This document shows, in pieces, positions 61,165 through 64,000 of a stretch of 64,000 bases of DNA. Position numbers and translations under genes: made by a program. Under the pieces are notes generated by a model, which saw only the letters and a program-made list of their open reading frames with translations, ran no database searches and was not told the origin of the DNA. Source of the stretch: Sphingopyxis sp. UBA6723 (GTDB lineage: Bacteria > Pseudomonadota > Alphaproteobacteria > Sphingomonadales > Sphingomonadaceae); contig NZ_DKIH01000010.1 of assembly GCF_002454115.1 (NCBI RefSeq), positions 117,144 through 181,143 on the forward strand, written 5' to 3'. The stretch's first letter is position 1; each line of letters starts with the position of its first letter.

Positions 61165-61698
61165 ATGCAGATCGATATAGATTTCGATGTTTTTAAGTCA
61201 CTTACAGCACTTCGGCAGAGCGAAACCGACTCGTATAATGCCGTACTGCGGAGACTTTTGAAGCTATCGACTCCAAATGCAGAACCGTATGCCGCTGCAG
61301 CGAATGCCCTGCTTCCTGCGGCTGTTGAAACAGATCAATTGGCTGCGCCTGATCGTAACGCACTTGAGAATGTCGGCGGCATATTTGGCCTTCGATCAAA
61401 TAGAATCCGTAGCAGCGAGAATGCTTTGGGTGCGCTGCTCGGGCGATACACAGGCGGCATTTGGCTCGGAAATGCTCATTTTCCTGAGGGAACCCAGTTC
61501 CGCGCTAACTACAAGGGCCAGACCTTTTTTGCCGAGGTCCGTGATGGCAAGTGGCTTGGCCAAGACGGCATATCAAGAACCAGTCCTTCAGAAGCGGCCA
61601 GCGCTATCACCGGAAACAACGTCAATGGGTGGCGATTTTGGTTCGTTCAAATGCCGGACGACGCTGCATGGCGCAGACTTGACGAGTTCAAGGCGTGA
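61165..61698 (+). CDS. Protein with SeqA-like N-terminus and RAMA-like C-terminal domain
   Basis: The 177-residue product starts at 61165. Residues 1-35 (MQIDIDFDVFKSLTAL, then NAVLRRLLKL) resemble the strand-helix oligomerisation segment of SeqA. Residues 95-175 (FPEGTQFRANYKGQTFFAEV, DGKWLGQDG, SPSEAASAITG, VNGWRFW, quoted in parts) match the RAMA/DUF4357-type domain found with DNA modification enzymes. It overlaps the toxin gene by four bases (GTGA). A role in reading modified DNA is possible. Confidence 0.7.
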   Translation: MQIDIDFDVFKSLTALRQSETDSYNAVLRRLLKLSTPNAEPYAAAANALLPAAVETDQLAAPDRNALENVGGIFGLRSNRIRSSENALGALLGRYTGGIWLGNAHFPEGTQFRANYKGQTFFAEVRDGKWLGQDGISRTSPSEAASAITGNNVNGWRFWFVQMPDDAAWRRLDEFKA

Positions 61699-62060
61699 AG
61701 AAGGTCATTGACAAACCTGATCTTGTCCCATATAAAGGACAAGGCTTTTCGCTGGAGCAATCCGACGATTTCGCCCGCTGGCTGAAGAAGCTGCGCGACC
61801 GCGATGGGCGGCTGCGTATCATCAAACGTCTGCGGCGACTATCGGATGGACAGTTTGGCGACTGCCAGTCGGTGGGCGTTGGCGTGCACGAATTGCGCAT
61901 GTTCTTTGGCCCCGGCTATCGCGTCTATTTCATCCAACAAGGCGACACGGTCATCGTGCTGCTGGCGGGTGGAGACAAGGACAGTCAGGCGAGCGACATT
62001 GCCCGCGCGAAGGCATTGGCGAAGGAGTTTGGTTTTGGGAACGAAGACGATCCCCTTTGA
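61695..62060 (+). CDS. RelE/HigB-type toxin of an addiction module
   Basis: The 121-residue protein contains the family core FARWLKKLRDRDGRLRII, GDCQSVGVGVHELRMFFGPGYRVYF (quoted in parts) and the VIVLLAGGDK end strand. Such proteins are mRNA interferases. The GTG at 61695 overlaps the preceding stop. The toxin precedes the antitoxin, as in higBA-type modules. Confidence 0.85.
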   Translation: MKKVIDKPDLVPYKGQGFSLEQSDDFARWLKKLRDRDGRLRIIKRLRRLSDGQFGDCQSVGVGVHELRMFFGPGYRVYFIQQGDTVIVLLAGGDKDSQASDIARAKALAKEFGFGNEDDPL

Positions 62061-62328
62061 TCCCGCCGACTATCTTTCGTCCGAAGCCGATATTGTCGAT
62101 TATCTCAAAATCTGGATGGAAGACGGCTCGCCGCAGGAGATTGCGCGAGCAATTGGCGACATAGCCCGCTCAAAAGGTATGAGCGAGATCGCGCGAAAGT
62201 CGGGCCTTGGACGGCAAGCACTCTACAACGCGCTTTCCGAGAACGGCAATCCGACGCTTCAAACGCTGATGGCCGTTCTTGATGCCCTCGACCTTGAACT
62301 GTCAGTGCAGCCGAAGAGGGCCGCCTGA
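62035..62328 (+). CDS. HTH antitoxin of the addiction module (TTG start)
   Basis: The TTG at 62035 is chosen because AAGGAG lies seven bases upstream; there is no ATG in frame before the domain. The product has 97 residues with an HTH (MSEIARKSGLGRQALYNAL) and the TLQTLMAVLDALDLELSV end typical of addiction-module antidotes. It overlaps the toxin by 26 bases. Confidence 0.85.
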   Translation: MGTKTIPFDPADYLSSEADIVDYLKIWMEDGSPQEIARAIGDIARSKGMSEIARKSGLGRQALYNALSENGNPTLQTLMAVLDALDLELSVQPKRAA

Positions 62329-62425
62329 ACCCGCTTCGACCAAAGCCCTGCTGTGACCGACAAGTGGCCTTGCCGCCTTCCCCGGTGCTGCATAGGGTGC
62401 GCCGCTTAAACGGGGAGAAATCAAT

Positions 62426-63931
62426 ATGAAATCGGGTCTTTCGCTTATCGCGCTGGCGCTTGCCGCTGCCGCGCCCTCCGTCCTCTACGCTCAGGACAAC
62501 CCTGCCGATAAGCCCAAGGCCGAAAAGCCAGCCGATTACGAACCGCAGGTTCGCACCACCAAACTCTCCGGCACCTTCGGCGGCCAGCGGGTCAACTATG
62601 CCGCGACGATCGGCGAGACGATCATCAAGAACAAGGACGGCGTGGCCGAGGTTGCGGTGGTCACCACTTCCTATGTCAAGGAACCGCGCGATCCCAGCCG
62701 CCCGGTGACCTTCCTGTTCAACGGCGGCCCCGGTTCAGGCACCGTCTGGTTGATGATGGGGGCGTTCGGGCCGAAGCGCGTGGCAATCCCCGGCACCGGG
62801 GTCGACGATGGCGCGCCGCCCTATCCGATCGTCGATAACCCCGACGCCTTGATGGACGTGACTGACGTGGTGTTTATCGACCCGCCCGGCACCGGCTTCT
62901 CGCACCTGATCGGCAAGGCGGACCCCAAGGATTATTACGGAGTGACGCAGGACGCCAAGCTGGTGGCCGAGGTGATCCGCCGCTGGCTGAACGACAATGG
63001 CCGCTGGAACAGCCCAAAATATCTGGGCGGTGAAAGCTATGGCACGACGCGCTCGGCGGCGGTCGCCAATCAGTTGATGAACGCGACGTACAACGACGTT
63101 GCGCTGAACGGCATCATCCTGATTTCGACCGTGCTCGATTTTGCCGCGGGGTCGGACACCGCGGGCAACGAGCTGTCGTTCATCACCAACCTGCCCTCGA
63201 TGGCGGTCACCGCGCTCTATCATGGCAAGGCGACTGGCGCCTTGCCCGAAGCCTTTGCCGAGGAAGCGCGGCAATGGGCGATCGGACCCTATGCCACCGC
63301 GCTGCTCAAGGGGCAGAAGTTGCAGGGCGAGGAGCGCGCCGCGATCCGCCGCGAACTGGCGCGCTTCACCGGCCTGTCCGAAACCTATCTCGACAGCGCC
63401 GACCTGCGCGTCACGCCGAGCCGTTTCTATAAGGAGCTACTGCGCGACCGCGGGCTGACCGTTGGGCGCCTCGACAGCCGCTACACCGGCAAGGATTATG
63501 ACAGCGCCGGTGAAGAGCCCGACAACGATCCCAGCTTTTACGGCATCGACGCCAGCTATACCGCGGCCATCAACAGCTGGAGCCGCGACGGGCTGGGGTT
63601 CAAGACCGACCGCGAATATCAGTCAATCGGCGGCATCGGCGGGCAATGGGACTGGCGCATCGGCGGCCGCGACACCAACGCCTACCTCAACGTCGCGCCC
63701 TATATCGGGCAGGCCTTGCGCGAAAATTCGGGGCTGAAGGTACTCGTTGCGCAGGGCTATTATGATTTCGCGACGCCCTTTTTCGCCGCCGAATATGCGC
63801 TATCGCGCACCGGCATTCCGCAGGATCGCATTACCTACACTTACTATGGCGCGGGTCACATGATGTATATCCGCGACGAAGACCGCAGCAAATTGTCCGC
63901 GGATGTGCGGGCGTTTATTCGGGCGCGGTAG
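62426..63931 (+). CDS. S10-family serine carboxypeptidase
   Basis: The 501-residue product has a signal peptide ending in VLYAQ. The catalytic Ser lies in GGESYG (about residue 203), the Asp in QGYYDFATPF and the His in YGAGHMMY. FNGGPGSG forms the oxyanion region. It acts in the periplasm on peptide C-termini or related esters. It stands alone after the addiction module. Confidence 0.92.
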   Translation: MKSGLSLIALALAAAAPSVLYAQDNPADKPKAEKPADYEPQVRTTKLSGTFGGQRVNYAATIGETIIKNKDGVAEVAVVTTSYVKEPRDPSRPVTFLFNGGPGSGTVWLMMGAFGPKRVAIPGTGVDDGAPPYPIVDNPDALMDVTDVVFIDPPGTGFSHLIGKADPKDYYGVTQDAKLVAEVIRRWLNDNGRWNSPKYLGGESYGTTRSAAVANQLMNATYNDVALNGIILISTVLDFAAGSDTAGNELSFITNLPSMAVTALYHGKATGALPEAFAEEARQWAIGPYATALLKGQKLQGEERAAIRRELARFTGLSETYLDSADLRVTPSRFYKELLRDRGLTVGRLDSRYTGKDYDSAGEEPDNDPSFYGIDASYTAAINSWSRDGLGFKTDREYQSIGGIGGQWDWRIGGRDTNAYLNVAPYIGQALRENSGLKVLVAQGYYDFATPFFAAEYALSRTGIPQDRITYTYYGAGHMMYIRDEDRSKLSADVRAFIRAR

Positions 63932-63966
63932 GATTGGGCCGGGGTTCGGCGTATGCGGACTTTAAT

Positions 63967-63993
63967 CCTCCCTGTGGCGCAGCCATGGGGAGG
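63967..63993. repeat. Third copy of the CCATGG-centred extragenic repeat
   Basis: CCTCCCTGTGGCGCAGCCAT and the following GGGGAGG match the repeats at 52564 and 52667. It lies 36 bases past the S10 peptidase stop. No gene is seen from 63932 to the window end. Confidence 0.55.
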
Positions 63994-64000
63994 GGGACCG

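Overview
The window looks like sphingomonad (Sphingomonadaceae, Sphingopyxis-like) chromosomal DNA carrying most of an integrative and conjugative element (ICE). The pointers are high GC, a LuxI/phytanoyl-CoA dioxygenase pair of the kind reported in sphingomonads, two large TonB-dependent receptors serving a catabolic cluster, short GC-rich extragenic palindromes and alphaproteobacterial-style core genes. The genus is inferred from gene content, not from a marker gene.

ICE backbone, 1-30.1 kb. A trb-type mating-pair apparatus runs leftward as one tightly overlapping block: coupling protein, CopG-like protein, trbB, trbC, trbD, trbE, trbJ, trbL, trbF, trbG, trbI (trbI is cut by the left edge). 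Further right come a VirD2-like relaxase with a long C-terminal region, a 53-residue coiled-coil protein, DUF736, two hypotheticals, a ParB-like protein, DUF2958 and an ArdC-like antirestriction protein. Then follow a membrane protein, a lytic transglycosylase, TraF (S26 pilin peptidase) and a small HTH protein that may be the excision factor. A LuxR/LuxI quorum-sensing pair with a 2-oxoglutarate dioxygenase and a Cro/CI-type regulator complete the control region.

Possible undescribed system, 11.4-16.7 kb, between the coupling-protein and relaxase genes. A rightward operon encodes an acyl-carrier-like protein, a Cro/CI repressor, an ImmA/IrrE metallopeptidase with a chagasin (I42)-like C-terminal part, a papain-like cysteine peptidase and a thymidylate-synthase-like protein. 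Its 3' end overlaps a convergent operon for a ribbon-helix-helix protein, a MazG-like nucleotide pyrophosphohydrolase and a uracil-DNA-glycosylase-family protein. The mix of nucleotide/DNA-base enzymes and proteases under repressor-protease control suggests a stress, phage-response or base-modification module; its function is unknown.

Catabolic cargo, 30.5-47.4 kb. An alpha-methylacyl-CoA-racemase-like protein, a LysR regulator, a frameshifted TonB receptor, then SDR, acyl-CoA dehydrogenase, thiolase, crotonase, acyl-CoA ligase, GMC alcohol oxidase/dehydrogenase, aldehyde dehydrogenase and an intact TonB receptor. Together these can carry an alcohol through aldehyde, acid and CoA ester into beta-oxidation-like steps. 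The order TonB receptor-ALDH-GMC-ligase resembles the polyethylene-glycol operon of Sphingopyxis without its permease. A 32-bp motif recurs at four places, each upstream of a transcription unit, and probably defines a LysR regulon.

Boundary and core, 47.7-64 kb. A P4-type integrase abuts the 3' end of a tRNA-Met(CAU) gene, which marks the right end of the ICE. Beyond lie ordinary chromosomal genes: a 2'-5' RNA ligase-like protein, peroxiredoxin, alpha/beta hydrolase, mltG, fabF, acpP, a serine hydrolase, a CadC-like regulator, a VOC protein, a DUF3617 protein, uvrB, a SeqA/RAMA-like protein beside a toxin-antitoxin pair, and an S10 carboxypeptidase.
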